This document shows positions 12,301 to 22,192 of a stretch of DNA of 64,000 bases, piece after piece; position 1 is the stretch's first letter, and each line of letters begins with the position of its first letter. The DNA is taken from the NCBI RefSeq assembly GCF_910596095.1, contig NC_056535.1, positions 2,761,001 through 2,825,000 on the forward strand, in the 5' to 3' direction. Source of the stretch: Thunnus maccoyii. Lineage: Eukaryota > Chordata > Actinopteri > Scombriformes > Scombridae. The position numbers were made by a program, and so were the translations under genes. The notes under the pieces are model-generated. The model was not told the DNA's origin. It saw only the letters and a list, made by a program, of their open reading frames with translations, and ran no database searches.

Positions 12301-15300
12301 CTCTTTATCCAAGTATGGAGCTTGTTCTGTTTCATCACGTGATCTAAGTATGGAAGTTTCATAGAATAAATGCTGTGGTCCAAATTCTTTCATACCACTG
12401 CCGACTAAACACTGTCTATCTTTGGCTTGTAAAGATACAGTTAACAGTTTGCAGAAATAACTGCAAACTGGCAGCAGCTAACATTGAGGTTTGTGGTAGA
12501 TCTGTTTGGCAAACATCCCATTTTGAGGCTCATTGCACAGAATGATGGTTACATTGTGTGAAAGAGGATGAGTTTGTCAAGGTGTTGAGGCATACACTGG
12601 ATATGAAGTGTGGAGGTTACAGGGGTGACAAAGGTGAAAGTAAAATTGAATAGCTAAATGCTATTATAATCCTAAATCTCCATGGCAACTGCGCAAAACT
12701 CATCCATTGATGAAGACCACAAAAAGAGCTTGAAAGTGAACGTTGAGTCGTTGAGTCAAATGTTAGACAATTCCAGCAAGGAGATGTATCAAATCCCATA
12801 ACCATCTTTGTTGGGACTATGAAATTAAATCTCAACGTGGTAAACTGATTAAGATTTTTTTTTTTGTTGCTGTGCTGCAGATGGAAAAAAGATTCAAATA
12901 TATTCTGTCTGAAATCCTTTTACATCAATCTTCTAGATTTTTGTAGGGAGTAATTTTTCAGAAAAACATATTCTTAGCGCTGTGACTGAAATGTAATGAT
13001 GAAATATGAAAGCCACAACCCATTGCTCCTACTACTATTAATACTACAACCACTGCTCATCACGACTACTGTATATTTTTATGCTGCAAATACTATGACG
13101 GCTGCCTCAGCTACTACCATCATGCTACTGTGCTACCAGTCCACCACTGATACAAGTAGTGATGCTGCCTACTAATATGCAACTACTACAGCTACCACTG
13201 CTATCACAATTTTATTGCTACTGCCACTACCACTGTTACTAATATTGATATTGTCATTCACCATGATGAGAATAAGAAGCATGTCTTCTCTACGTAATAC
13301 CTTCAGGCACACACACATAATCAGTCCCACTGTATCCTGTTCACCATTTCAGAAGTGAACATTACTGAGCAGCAGTTTTTTTGCTAAAATCCTAGTGCTG
13401 GCTGGTAAAGACATCTCTGATTTCAGTGTTTTGATAAAACAGAACAATGACTACATTCACAACTTTACAGTTGATTGTTATACATTGGAATTTCTTGCTG
13501 GTGCTTCTCATTTTTCCGGGAAGTTATTTGTTCCCACATGTTTCATATGACTCACCTCATAATTGGCACAGCAGTGTTATAGTGAGCCTATGATTTTTAC
13601 CCTCTTTAACACTCCCTCCTCTCCCCCTTTTCCTCTCTATGCTACAATCAGATCGGAACGAGCTGGGCTGTGAGCTGAATGGCAGGCGTCTAGAGGAGGG
13701 GCAGGTATTTCAACCTTCCTGTGCCCAACTGTGCTACTGCCTGGGAGGAGGGGTGACCTGCGTGCCTCTGTGCAGTGATGACCTGCAGAGGCCTGCTGAT
13801 AAGTGCCCCAACCCTCAGCTGGTCCGACTGCCGGGGCGCTGCTGCAAAGAGTGGGTGTGTGACGGCCTGGACAACAGTATTTCCTCAAATCCATCAGCAG
13901 GTAATGGGGTTGATGAACTGAAAGACCAAACAAAGATGGCTGGAAACACATTTCAACACATTAGTCTGTGGTTAAAGTATCTGAGTAATAACTGCAACAA
14001 GTCAGGTCAAAAGAAAGAGTAGAAGGATCAAATATTGCTACTTTGAAGGAAGCAGAGGCACTTTTGTCTACACTACGCATTTGGATGATGTTAAGCTACT
14101 CCCGGTATGGCATTAAAAGCTGCTGTTAACCCTCCTGTTGTCTTCCCATCGACCATGCAACTTTTGTCCTCCCGGGTCAATTATGACTCCAGAGGACAAA
14201 AGTCCACAGATGCTATAAATTTTAATAAAATACTTATACATGCAAAATGTGTGGTATGGAATCATCCATGTGATTTTCAGGCAATTAGATGAAAGAAATC
14301 CATATTTGTAATATAAAAACATTTGGAAATGGGTCAAATTTGACCCGAGGACAACAGGAGGGTTAAAGTCAGGTCAGCAGTCAACAACCAGAATGGTCTA
14401 AGTCGCTTTTGGATTGTGAGGAGTAAACAGATTTCAAAGCAGAAGGGGTGTCAGGGGGATAAGACATCTGTGTTAAACATCTGTGAGTTCTATTCTTAGC
14501 AAATTGACCTCTCCCAGGCAGCCGTTTACAATATCTCAGACTGCATATGTGCTACTTGTTCTGCCTCATCAGCTCTCATCAAAGCCACCCACTTCAAACA
14601 ACTCTCAGCCTTATGCATGCAGAAAATATTTTCCTCTCTGGTATTCCTTTCCAGCAGAGCAGGCACGTCAGGACTACGGGGGTGGGCTCTCTGTCCCGTC
14701 GCTTGGCCCCATCCCAAACTGCATCGAGTGGAGCACAGACTGGAGCCCCTGCTCCCACAGCTGTGGCCCAGGTGTCTCCTCCCGCAGCTCAAACAGGAAC
14801 TGGGCTTGTCGGATGCAGACTGAGACCAGGCTGTGCCAGGTCAGGCCATGCCAGACTCTGCTGCCGGGGCTCCGAAGACTGCAGCCGGTCAGTGCACAGA
14901 TGAGTCTGTCAATCAATATGCATTTATCAGTTCCAGTCACAGTCTCATTGATCCAACATATAAAAATATGAATACCACTTTTCGTACAAAATTATCGTAC
15001 ATATACGATAATTATCATACATTGCTGAATGCATACTTTTCTCTTGTGTTGTCCATGCCAGCATTTGGTTTTATTACGTGCAGCTAAAGCTATGCCACCT
15101 TCAGATCTTATACATATGATACAAAAGTTCAAAAACATGTTTTTCAATATTATTTAACTCTCTCCTGCTCAGGACAAGAGGGTAATATACCGTAACTTTG
15201 AAAGGTGCTAAAGGAAGTAAACTATCTTGCAAACCTGAGGTCCCCAAGCATGAGGTCCGCAGTTAAACCTGCATGTTGATTGGCTTAAGAGTGAGGAAGG

Positions 15301-15811
15301 GTGAGACTTGGTACAGCGTCACAAAAAGTGACATAATGAAATATAGAGTTCTTACCAAAACATAATATTTATTTTTGCAAATGTAGTGCCATAATTCATG
15401 ATAAGAATGGAACCATTTCAGATGATAAAAAATATACCAACCCACAAATGGTGACTACGGAGGCAACAAGAGTAAATACTTCATAACAATACATAATAAT
15501 TTGCCTGTCAATGTATATTTCAGGGGTCTGGAATGTGCGAGAGCAGCTACAGTTCACCTCTGTCCATTCAGCTTGAACACCAGGGCTGCTGGAGCACCAG
15601 GGCCTACCGTCCCAAGTTTTGTGCCTCAACCTGTCCGGAGGGACGCTGCTGCAGCCCCTCCCACACCAGGACGATGTGGATGGTTTTCCGCTGCCCCCAG
15701 GGCAAGATCACCCAGCAGAAGGTGATGATGATCGAGTCCTGCTCCTGCAGCATCTCCAACTGCCACCAGTACCCAGCCACAGCAGCCCGGAGCCCCCTGC
15801 CCTGGCTGTGA
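9264..15811 (+). CDS. ccn5: CCN family member 5-like matricellular protein with CT domain (5 exons, complete)
   Basis: Secreted matricellular protein of 349 aa, joined from 9264-9326, 11837-12053, 13652-13900, 14655-14887 and 15524-15811; all junctions keep frame (phases 0,1,1,0). Modules in order: signal peptide about 1-24, IGFBP-like 25-92 with the CGCCHVC core, VWC 100-163, TSP1 199-242 with WSPCSHSCG, and CT cystine knot 259-334 with ten cysteines (259, 276, 287, 291, 296, 297, 311, 327, 329, 334). CCN proteins modulate integrin, proteoglycan, BMP/Wnt and growth-factor signalling outside the cell. Stretches such as GVPL-LD-CGCC-VCAR and TCVPLCS-D match human CCN5 better than other CCNs, and the serinc3-like gene downstream fits the CCN5 locus. 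Human CCN5 ends after TSP1, so the CT module here is notable. An alternative is a divergent CCN4-type paralogue; CCN membership itself is very secure. Confidence 0.9.
9327..11836 (+). other. ccn5 intron 1
   Basis: A 2.5-kb GT-AG intron of AT-rich sequence. About 11380-11720 begins aaagggccagttcaccctaa and looks like a fish interspersed repeat; its edges are not clear. ORFs at 10649-10981 and 11131-11403 have no recognisable protein features and are taken as chance. Confidence 0.6.
11837..12053 (+). CDS. ccn5: ccn5 exon 2 (IGFBP module)
   Basis: Acceptor tttactttag|GTG and donor GTC G|gtgcga. The exon encodes residues 22-93, the complete IGFBP-like module with CGCCHVC and the cysteine spacing of the CCN family. 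The usual leading glycine of GCGCC is serine here. Phase 1 at the end is the standard CCN exon phase. The donor (gtgcga) is weaker than consensus. Confidence 0.88.
12054..13651 (+). other. ccn5 intron 2
   Basis: A 1.6-kb GT-AG intron. Apart from the degenerate ACT/CTA-rich tract at 13028-13260 (listed separately), I see only unique AT-rich sequence. Confidence 0.6.
13028..13260. repeat. Degenerate (ACT/CTA)n-rich tract in ccn5 intron 2
   Basis: About 230 bp dominated by CTACTA, CCACTG, ACTACAGC and related triplets with many interruptions, grading into unique sequence on both sides. It reads as an old trinucleotide microsatellite that has mutated away from a perfect array. Confidence 0.55.
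13652..13900 (+). CDS. ccn5: ccn5 exon 3 (VWC module)
   Basis: Acceptor caatcag|ATC, donor GCA G|gtaatg. Encodes a split Asp codon 94 and residues 95-176: a full VWC (chordin-like) module from C100 to C163 with CxC, TCVPLC and CCxxWVC spacing, followed by the start of the variable hinge. VWC modules of CCN proteins are associated with BMP/TGF-beta ligand binding. Confidence 0.88.
14126..14366. mobile_element. TTAA-bounded MITE in ccn5 intron 3
   Basis: A 241-bp non-autonomous element with near-perfect terminal inverted repeats: TTAACCCTCCTGTTGTC at the left and GACAACAGGAGGGTTAA at the right, followed inward by GGGTCAA and TTTGACCC blocks. TTAA at both ends is the target-site signature of piggyBac-type transposition, and the inner CCCTCCTG start also fits. 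No coding capacity. It sits between exons 3 and 4 in a short intron. Confidence 0.8.
14655..14887 (+). CDS. ccn5: ccn5 exon 4 (hinge and TSP1 module)
   Basis: Encodes residues 177-254: the rest of the hinge, then a thrombospondin type 1 repeat (C199-C242) with WSxCSxxCG and SNRNWAC, as in CCN5 SNQNRFC. The acceptor is a tandem NAGNAG (ccagcag), so the exon may begin at 14655 or 14658 with loss of one residue. The donor is CCG|gtcagt at 14888. Read-through would stay open to a TGA ending at 14971. Confidence 0.85.
14888..15523 (+). other. ccn5 intron 4
   Basis: A 636-bp intron from gtcagt to tttcag. Its first 84 bases stay open in the exon 4 frame, adding 27 residues before TGA at 14969-14971. 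Beyond that I see only AT-rich sequence with a small palindrome near 14985-15015. Confidence 0.65.
15524..15811 (+). CDS. ccn5: ccn5 exon 5 (CT cystine-knot module and stop)
   Basis: Acceptor tatatttcag|GGG, phase 0, TGA at 15809-15811. Encodes residues 255-349 with all ten cysteines of the CCN CT module, including the YRPKFC and GRCC signatures, and a 15-residue tail ending in LPWL. The ORF is intact and the acceptor is good, so this looks like a functional exon, not a relic. CT modules mediate dimerisation, heparan sulphate and Notch/integrin contacts in other CCN proteins. Confidence 0.87.
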   Translation, partial: GSGMCESSYSSPLSIQLEHQGCWSTRAYRPKFCASTCPEGRCCSPSHTRTMWMVFRCPQGKITQQKVMMIESCSCSISNCHQYPATAARSPLPWL

Positions 15812-16199
15812 GGTGTGACCCCACTTGTGAGATAGATGGGCAGGTCCCATCTGTGAGGAAAACGGAGGATGAAAATTACCACATGTACACACACAAGAAT
15901 GTGTCAGTGTAGAAAGTTGAGCCAGTGTTTCAAAATTATGGAAATACTATAATCAGGATGTGAAACTTGACTTTCGACCAAAGCTCTTGAGATTTGAGAT
16001 TGTGTATTGTGTATAAATTTGCACTCATATTTGAAAATATGTACTAAGAGTTGTGCAGTAATCTGTATCCAGATTTTAAAACAACAACTTATTCACATTT
16101 CATATTAATATTTCAATGTTCCTACAAATTCTAATGTCACCATATCCAGCCATAGGAATCCTGTCCACCTTTTGACAAACTCAGATTTATATGGAGATT
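15812..16199 (+). other. ccn5 3'UTR region
   Basis: Sequence directly after the ccn5 stop. No canonical AATAAA was found before the MITE starting at 16200, so the polyadenylation site is unclear; it may use a variant signal or lie beyond the element. Confidence 0.4.
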
Positions 16200-16821
16200 T
16201 TAAAGGGGGCGTATCATGCACATTTCCAGCTCTCTTTTTATTCCAGGGCTTTACTTAAATGTCTTTGTGTGATTTACAGTTTAAAAAAACCCTATATATC
16301 TTATACTGTCCCCCTTACACAGCTCCTCAGTTCAGCCTCTGTCTGAAATGCGCCGTTTTAGCTCCTGTCACTGTAAGGCCCCCCGCTTCCTTCTGGCAGT
16401 TCCAGAGGCAATGTAAACAAACAATAGTAGTAGAATTTCACTCCTGTCTCTCATTCATTCTCAAATTGGAACATTCTCAAATACATTTGTATAAGTTCGA
16501 GCCCAAATGCTGGACAATGTGGACAACACATGAAACAACCTTAGCAACAACCTTAGCAACAAAGGTTATGGAACGGATGGCTGTTTGTGGGCATGCGCAA
16601 AACAATCTGATGTCATCACAAGGAGGAAGCAGGGGTAACATTGCAAATGAGGCATTCAGAGCAGGCTGAAGCCCTGGGTTTTGACTTGCACAAAACAATT
16701 TTACATACGTTTACCCCCAATTTTGGAACTTGGATTTGGATTATGTTTAACATAGACATCCAACATCATAACACTATAAAAATAACATAAAATCACATAA
16801 AGCATGATATATCCTCTTTAA
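16200..16821. mobile_element. TTAA-bounded MITE (622 bp)
   Basis: Left end TTAAAGGGGGCGTATCATGC and right end GCATGATATATCCTCTTTAA are imperfect inverted repeats, each carrying TTAA. The interior contains no transposase; the 136-codon ORF at 16259-16669 has no protein family features. It lies just after ccn5. Confidence 0.65.
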
Positions 16822-16984
16822 AATATGGCTGGTGTCCACCCCTGGACTGGGGGGACACCAATAGTGCCAGTCATAGAAAAATATGGCCTCAGTGACTATG
16901 ACAATACCCATAGGTTCCTGAATAAACGTTCTGGAGTCTGGAAGTAAATATGTTTGCCTGTCAATCCAGGCAAAAATACATATT

Positions 16985-17560
16985 TACCTCTCTTTAAAGC
17001 TGCGCTAATAAATATTTTCTTACTAACAATGGATCAAATATTTGTGTAGTGTGGAACGGGTCGCTTGTAGTGACAATCACAGAGAATCGTCGCTAAATCT
17101 GAAGTTCCCAGAAGCTCTACAGAGAGTTTTAGTGTCTTCCAGCTCATTGCTTTGCTTTCATGGTCGCAAATTTACACTTTTGGTTCTGTCTCACCACTCC
17201 CATCAACCTTGTTTCCAGCAGCAGCAAGCAGCTGTTTTCAGTCAAAAGGCTTTGATAAATCCACTGTACACCACCTGCCCAGCACAAAACAACAGACAGA
17301 AGTCAGCAACTAGCTGATGAACATAGTGGAGCATTTAGCAGCTAGAGAGACAGATATTTTTATCAGGAGTTGGTGGAGACCAAAAGAGAGGTACTGTAAA
17401 AGGACAGTGAATATTGGACTTACATTCATCCACCTGAAGCATGACTCCAAATTAATGCTAATATTGCTGTGTCTGCTGAATGCGTAAATAACTGTTTACT
17501 ATCATGTTAGCCACATCAACCTGTATAAGATGATAACTCAATGGTGTTAAATTAAAGTCC
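16985..17560 (+). repeat. Interspersed fish repeat
   Basis: From gctgcgctaataaatatttt through tgtttccagcagcagcaagc, gataaatccactgtacacca and gtgaatattggacttacatt. The composition and blocks are those of a very abundant percomorph MITE-type repeat, recognised from general knowledge; the ends were not resolved. Confidence 0.5.
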
Positions 17561-17789
17561 AACTGATATTAAATTGCATGTTTTGTTCTGCCAAAGCATG
17601 CATGTTCTTTGTAAATTAGAGTGGAGAAATGTATATTTTATCATTTTTGGTTTTGTGACAGCAACGCTCAGTCTGTGCAATAAACAGATAGAATGCTGGT
17701 GTTTTCCTGTCTACATATACTGAAAAATAGTTTTCATATAGCAAATCAAAACATTTCATTTTACTTGCATAAAGCAGTAAAGTGTCAAA

Positions 17790-18130
17790 AAGAGCCCCCA
17801 CCTACCTTATGTCTCCTTATCTACAAGTATAGTAACAAAAAGAGGGACTTTGGCACTAAAAAGACCGTAATGTTGAAAGATATCTACCTGATTTGACTCA
17901 TTTGGACGCTGAGGCCTCATATTAGTTTCAGATAACCTTTTTAAAACATTCTTGCACAGAGGGAGGACTGTGGATTTTGTCCTCCATCACTTACACTGTA
18001 AGTGCATTATGAAGGGATCTTCTAATGGTCAGTATGAACAGGAGGAATGATTACAGCAAGAAAAACCTGTTCATTTGGGCTCCTGACTGTTGTTTTAAGA
18101 CAGACTTGAAAAAATGTGAACCTGTCCTTT
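17790..18130 (+). repeat. Dispersed repeat family R2, copy 1
   Basis: Contains aacaaaaagagggactttgg, gatatctacctgatttgact, the block ending in gtgcattatgaagggatctt, and gtatgaacaggaggaatgat. The same blocks recur at 36640-36850, in reverse at 49615-49835 and again forward at 49850-50085. Non-coding; likely a MITE family. Confidence 0.65.
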
Positions 18131-19404
18131 AACTTAACTGTAGCTTTCAGCTGTGGTGGTTGCTGCTGGGTGTCACTGTGCTCCCCTGCAAATGCTTGGA
18201 TAGTGGAGAGCATCCATGCGAAACCACAACCACTACTTTCCAAGAGAAAAGTCACAACTGGTAGCGCATAGACTCACAGCGCCACATCCCAGATTCCAGT
18301 GCGAGTTGGAGTTTGCCAAAGACTAGACAAAATCTTTTAAACATCTGAACACTGCTTTGAGAGACATTGAAACTGAGTCATATGGAACTTATCACACAAT
18401 TTATACAAAAAATATGACTTTTTCTATTATACAAATTCAAAAATCTTTGTGCACTTTTTCAAATCTCTGTGTGAATTAGCCTTCTCAGTATTCCTTTACA
18501 AATGTTTAGCATGCATTTTAACATGCATTTTTTTTACTCATCATCAGATGCAAACATTTAAATGTTGTAGGACCCAATGCTCTTAAGGTCAAATTTACAA
18601 ACTATAGGGTGAAACATTTTCTTATCATCATATTTGTAATCATTAAGTAATGATTTGCAAATGAGTACTGCAACATGACCTTAATTGAGTGGGCGTAAGT
18701 AAGTAAGTCAGTAAGTAATGATGGTCTTATGTGTGAAGAAATGATTAATTCATGATGAACACTTTGTGTGTCTTACTTACAGTCAGTTTACTGGATCCTT
18801 TTGTTAAACTTCCCCTCCAGACATGTTTTAAATACTCTGCTATGAATAATCATTTGTGTCTAATATGGTTTTCATATGAACAAAAGTGACTTTGTTAAGA
18901 TGTTCAAAATGACATCCCTCATGAAAAAATCCACAATCTATGTATATGCAAATATTTTTCATTTCAAAGGTTTAACTGCTGAACATGAAATGTTTCCTAC
19001 TTCACTATAAAGTTCATCCACAGTGTATGTGCTGGCTTCAAGTTTCCGTCATCACGCATGTGTACGTTGCATACTGGACCACGATTGGCTCCAAACTAGT
19101 TGTGATGTCACAAATCACTATGAGCCTTAAACTCAGATATAAGTTGAGCACAGAGAAACTTTTCGGGGGATTTGAATGTGAAAACAAACTCTGCATAGAG
19201 AAGAGAACAACATCCAAATCAAGCAAGCAAAACACATTTTTTTAGTGATAAGGGACTTTTTACATATCTGTGCATTCTCCCCTGATCTGTCTACTACACA
19301 CTGAGCTCCTCTCTCCTCTCCCCCATCTGTATGAATTCTTTAACCATTAATGCATGTTACTAACTTGACTTCTTCCCCGGAGTTCTTTGTGCTTTCTCAT
19401 CCGC
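18131..19404. other. Intergenic, nothing recognised
   Basis: AT-rich spacer with a short (AAGT)n patch near 18695-18720. ORF 18985-19245 has no recognisable features. Confidence 0.4.
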
Positions 19405-19493
19405 AGGAGACCATGCTGACGTGTTGACGTCCCTCCTCTGCCCTTCACCAGCTATTCCTGCTGTGGTTGCTGTTTGTTGCTGCTAGTCATGTA

Positions 19494-19570
<77 letters not shown>

Positions 19571-19854
19571 TTCTGCTTCTCTGTGCCCCACTCTCTTCTC
19601 TCTCTCTCAACCCAACGTGTCAGGGCAGATGGCCGTCCACCTAGAGCCGGGTTCTGCTTGAGGTTTCTTCCCGTTAAAGGGGAGTTTTTCCTTACCGCTG
19701 TCGCCAAATACTTGCTCATGGGGGAATAGTTGGGTTTCTCTCTCTGTAAATTGAAGAGTACAGTCTAGACCTGCTCTATCTGAAAAGTGCCCTGAGATGA
19801 CTTTTGTTGTGATTTGGCGCTATATAAATAAAATTGAATTGAATTGAATTGAAC
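19405..19854 (+). mobile_element. Fish LINE 3' tail with tandem TTGAA end
   Basis: Contains gaggtttcttcccgttaaag, gagtttttccttaccgctgt, gcctgagatgactttt-like text and the end gcgctatataaataaaattg followed by ttgaa repeats. This is a very common 3' end of teleost non-LTR retrotransposons (Rex/RTE-type). 5' truncated; an expanded (GTT)n tract lies within it. Confidence 0.6.
19495..19572. repeat. (GTT)n/(GCT)n microsatellite
   Basis: About 18 GTT units passing into GCT units. It produces poly-Cys, poly-Leu and poly-Asn frames in the three readings, none of which is a real protein. Confidence 0.95.
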
Positions 19855-20482
19855 CAAACACTCGCCAGATGTTTTTGGTTTTGGTACACAGTTCTCTTAC
19901 TACTTCTTTCAACAACACCTAATATGGCAAAATGATAATATGAATAATATGAATGGCATTTGGTTATCAGCATTTTGTTTAAATGTAACACAATCCACCC
20001 TGTTGAAAGAAGTTATTACATAACTCAATGTGACAGGGAGTGTGTGACTGTTTTAACATGCACGGCCAAATCCCGTCCTTTTATTGTCTTCATTTAAATA
20101 GCTTGCTATACCAACTAGTTTGTACAGCGGTTTGCTGTGCGCGCAACGTGTCTCGTCAGGTAGGAATGGCGTAGCCTAAAGTATTTCACAGGAACAATTT
20201 GATTTGTAAATGTCTGGTGGCGGTTGATTTAATATTCATGTTTTCGATGTTCAAGCTTGTCTGCATAGCTCTTCACATGAACCACATCAACCTCAAGGCT
20301 GGGAAGTGGGCGGGCATTTTCTTGGTTTCAAATTCACTTCAGCATTACTTTCACGACGCACAAGTGTTTCCCAGAGGAGATGTTTGGTCTGAGCGAGCGG
20401 GCCACTGGCTGCTGTTTTATTTTCCAGGAAAAAAATCAATCTGAACGAAAAAATAGTTTTAAACACAGCGGAACCCTAAGAG
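19855..20482 (+). other. Upstream region of the P2Y-like gene
   Basis: Presumed promoter and 5'UTR. A GC-richer patch with CpG (gctgtgcgcgcaacgtgtctcg) lies at about 20136-20157. No TATA box at a convincing position. Confidence 0.4.
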
Positions 20483-21523
20483 ATGTCTGGAAATATCACA
20501 CACGGAGCCAACGACACCGACTGCAGCACCATCAACCTGAATTTTACGCACGCCTTTCTGCCGCCTGTGTTCATCACTGTGTTCGTGGTCGGGATGATAT
20601 CCAACATCTGTGGGCTTAGAAGCGTGTGCACCAGCTGGAAAAACATCGGGAGCATCAACATCTTCATGCTCAACCTCGGGGTGGCGGACTTACTGTACCT
20701 GTTCACCTTGCCGTTCCTCGTGTACTATTACTCGAGCAACAGCCACTGGCAGTTCGGCCAGCCTTTCTGCAAGGTGACCCGCTTCTGCTTCAACCTCAAC
20801 CTTTACGGCAGCATCGGCTTCCTCACCTGCATCAGCATCTACAGGTACCTAGGCATCGTGCACCCCATGAGAGTAATGGGAAAAATCACCAGCCGCCACT
20901 CCCTGGCCATAAGCGTCCTGGTCTGGCTTTTGGTCATTATTCAGATCATCCCTGACATGTTCTTTGAAAAGAATGATCTAAAGTCACCAGAGTCGTGTTT
21001 TGACACAACCTCCAACGACCGGATCAGAGAATACTTGCCTTACAGCATTGGCTGGAGCGTCACAGGGTTTGCCATACCATTGGTTATCATTCTGCTCTGT
21101 TATGGACATGTTATTTTTGTTCTTGCCACAAAAGCCAACATTAACCCAGTGCTGAAGCAGCGGTGTTTGAAACTGGTCGTGATTCTGGTGATACTGTTCT
21201 CCATCTGTTTCATCCCCTACCATGTGTTTAGAAATCTTAATTTGAAAACCAGGATTTCGAAACAAGATGGGATTTGCCACGCTGGCTTCCGCAATATCTA
21301 TATTGCGCATCAGGTTGGCAGATGCCTCGCGTGTCTGAACAGCGCAATAAACCCGCTGATTTATATCGTTGGAAATGACGATTTCCTCATGAAGCTTCAT
21401 GATCTCAGTAAGCGTACCCGCAAGTCTCTGGCCGGCTTGACAGGCACAGTACTTTATCGCAAACCAATTGAAGTGCATTCACCGACAGACACTTGCGTCA
21501 ACTCCGATCTGATTAAATACTAA
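20483..21523 (+). CDS. P2Y purinoceptor 1-like GPCR, single exon
   Basis: Class A nucleotide-receptor-like GPCR of 346 aa in one uninterrupted exon, as usual for P2Y genes. N-glycosylation sites at N4, N10 and N20 precede TM1 (about 27-48). Landmarks: N41 in TM1, LNLGVAD with D69 in TM2, C96 and C172 for the TM3-ECL2 disulphide, YRY at 120-122 in place of DRY, PYHVFR in TM6 (H247, R250), HQVGR at TM7 (Q277, R280) and NPLIY at 290-294. The HxxR and QxxR pairs are the nucleotide-contacting motifs of the P2Y1-like group; NLYGSIGFLTCIS and SCFDTTS also match P2Y1. Such receptors normally couple to Gq when bound by ADP or related nucleotides. RYLGIVHP recalls P2Y11, so the exact paralogue is open. 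The tail ends DLIKY, unlike the PDZ-type end of mammalian P2Y1. Confidence 0.88.
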   Translation: MSGNITHGANDTDCSTINLNFTHAFLPPVFITVFVVGMISNICGLRSVCTSWKNIGSINIFMLNLGVADLLYLFTLPFLVYYYSSNSHWQFGQPFCKVTRFCFNLNLYGSIGFLTCISIYRYLGIVHPMRVMGKITSRHSLAISVLVWLLVIIQIIPDMFFEKNDLKSPESCFDTTSNDRIREYLPYSIGWSVTGFAIPLVIILLCYGHVIFVLATKANINPVLKQRCLKLVVILVILFSICFIPYHVFRNLNLKTRISKQDGICHAGFRNIYIAHQVGRCLACLNSAINPLIYIVGNDDFLMKLHDLSKRTRKSLAGLTGTVLYRKPIEVHSPTDTCVNSDLIKY

Positions 21524-21614
21524 TGTAAGGAGTACAACCTGTTCACCCGAAATACACTTCCGTGAGACCGGGTCCCTGCATATCATGCACTACCAGAACT
21601 TCCACATTTCCGGA

Positions 21615-21620
21615 AATAAA
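21615..21620 (+). terminator. Polyadenylation signal of the P2Y-like gene
   Basis: AATAAA occurs 92 bp after the stop codon of the P2Y-like ORF, giving a short 3'UTR. A second AATAAA near 22038 could give a longer one. Confidence 0.45.
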
Positions 21621-22192
21621 GTACTGTAATGACCGGTGACCGCTAAGTGTGTCCGGTGGTGTCATAAGTTATCAGATCACCCAGGTGTCAGCGCAGAGAG
21701 CTCTGATCGCATGTACTGTACTGCTGAGGATTTTCTCTGAATCTCTGCTGAACATTCATACAAAAGTCAGCAAAGACTGACATGACTGAAGATATATCAT
21801 TTCATCTGCTGCACTGATTCATGGCTTCAGGTAATTTGTACCAAGCTGCTGTTAATATTTTGCACTTTCTGTGTATTGTTGTAGTTGTGTGCTTCAAAGC
21901 TGATGCTTTAGCAATGCCAGGCCCTTGTTGTTATGATTTGTGATATACTGCACTACCTTTTCACTGTTACAGGCGAAGTATTTGACATACTTGGTGAATG
22001 GTTTGTATTTCCCATGAAGTATGTCGGCCTAACTCACAATAAATCTTCCAATTATTTGGAACAGTGGCATTTATCTTAACTTATCTGTTAGGCCATATAC
22101 GTGTTGTTGCCATTCCACAACCCTTATATTTCAAGTGTGTTTAGAGAAAATACATATGGATTAATAAGTGGATACTGGAATATGTAGTCTGA

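Noticed and set aside
16259-16669. 136-codon ORF
   Set aside because: Lies wholly inside a TTAA-bounded MITE, has no family features and no splice or promoter context.
19467-19729. Poly-Cys, poly-Leu and poly-Asn ORFs
   Set aside because: Translations of the (GTT)n tract at 19495-19572 within a LINE tail.
20626-20955. Second plus-strand ORF rich in His, Gln and Arg
   Set aside because: Frame-shifted shadow of the P2Y-like gene; low-complexity composition.
20984-21478. 164-codon minus-strand ORF
   Set aside because: Antisense shadow of the P2Y-like receptor coding sequence.
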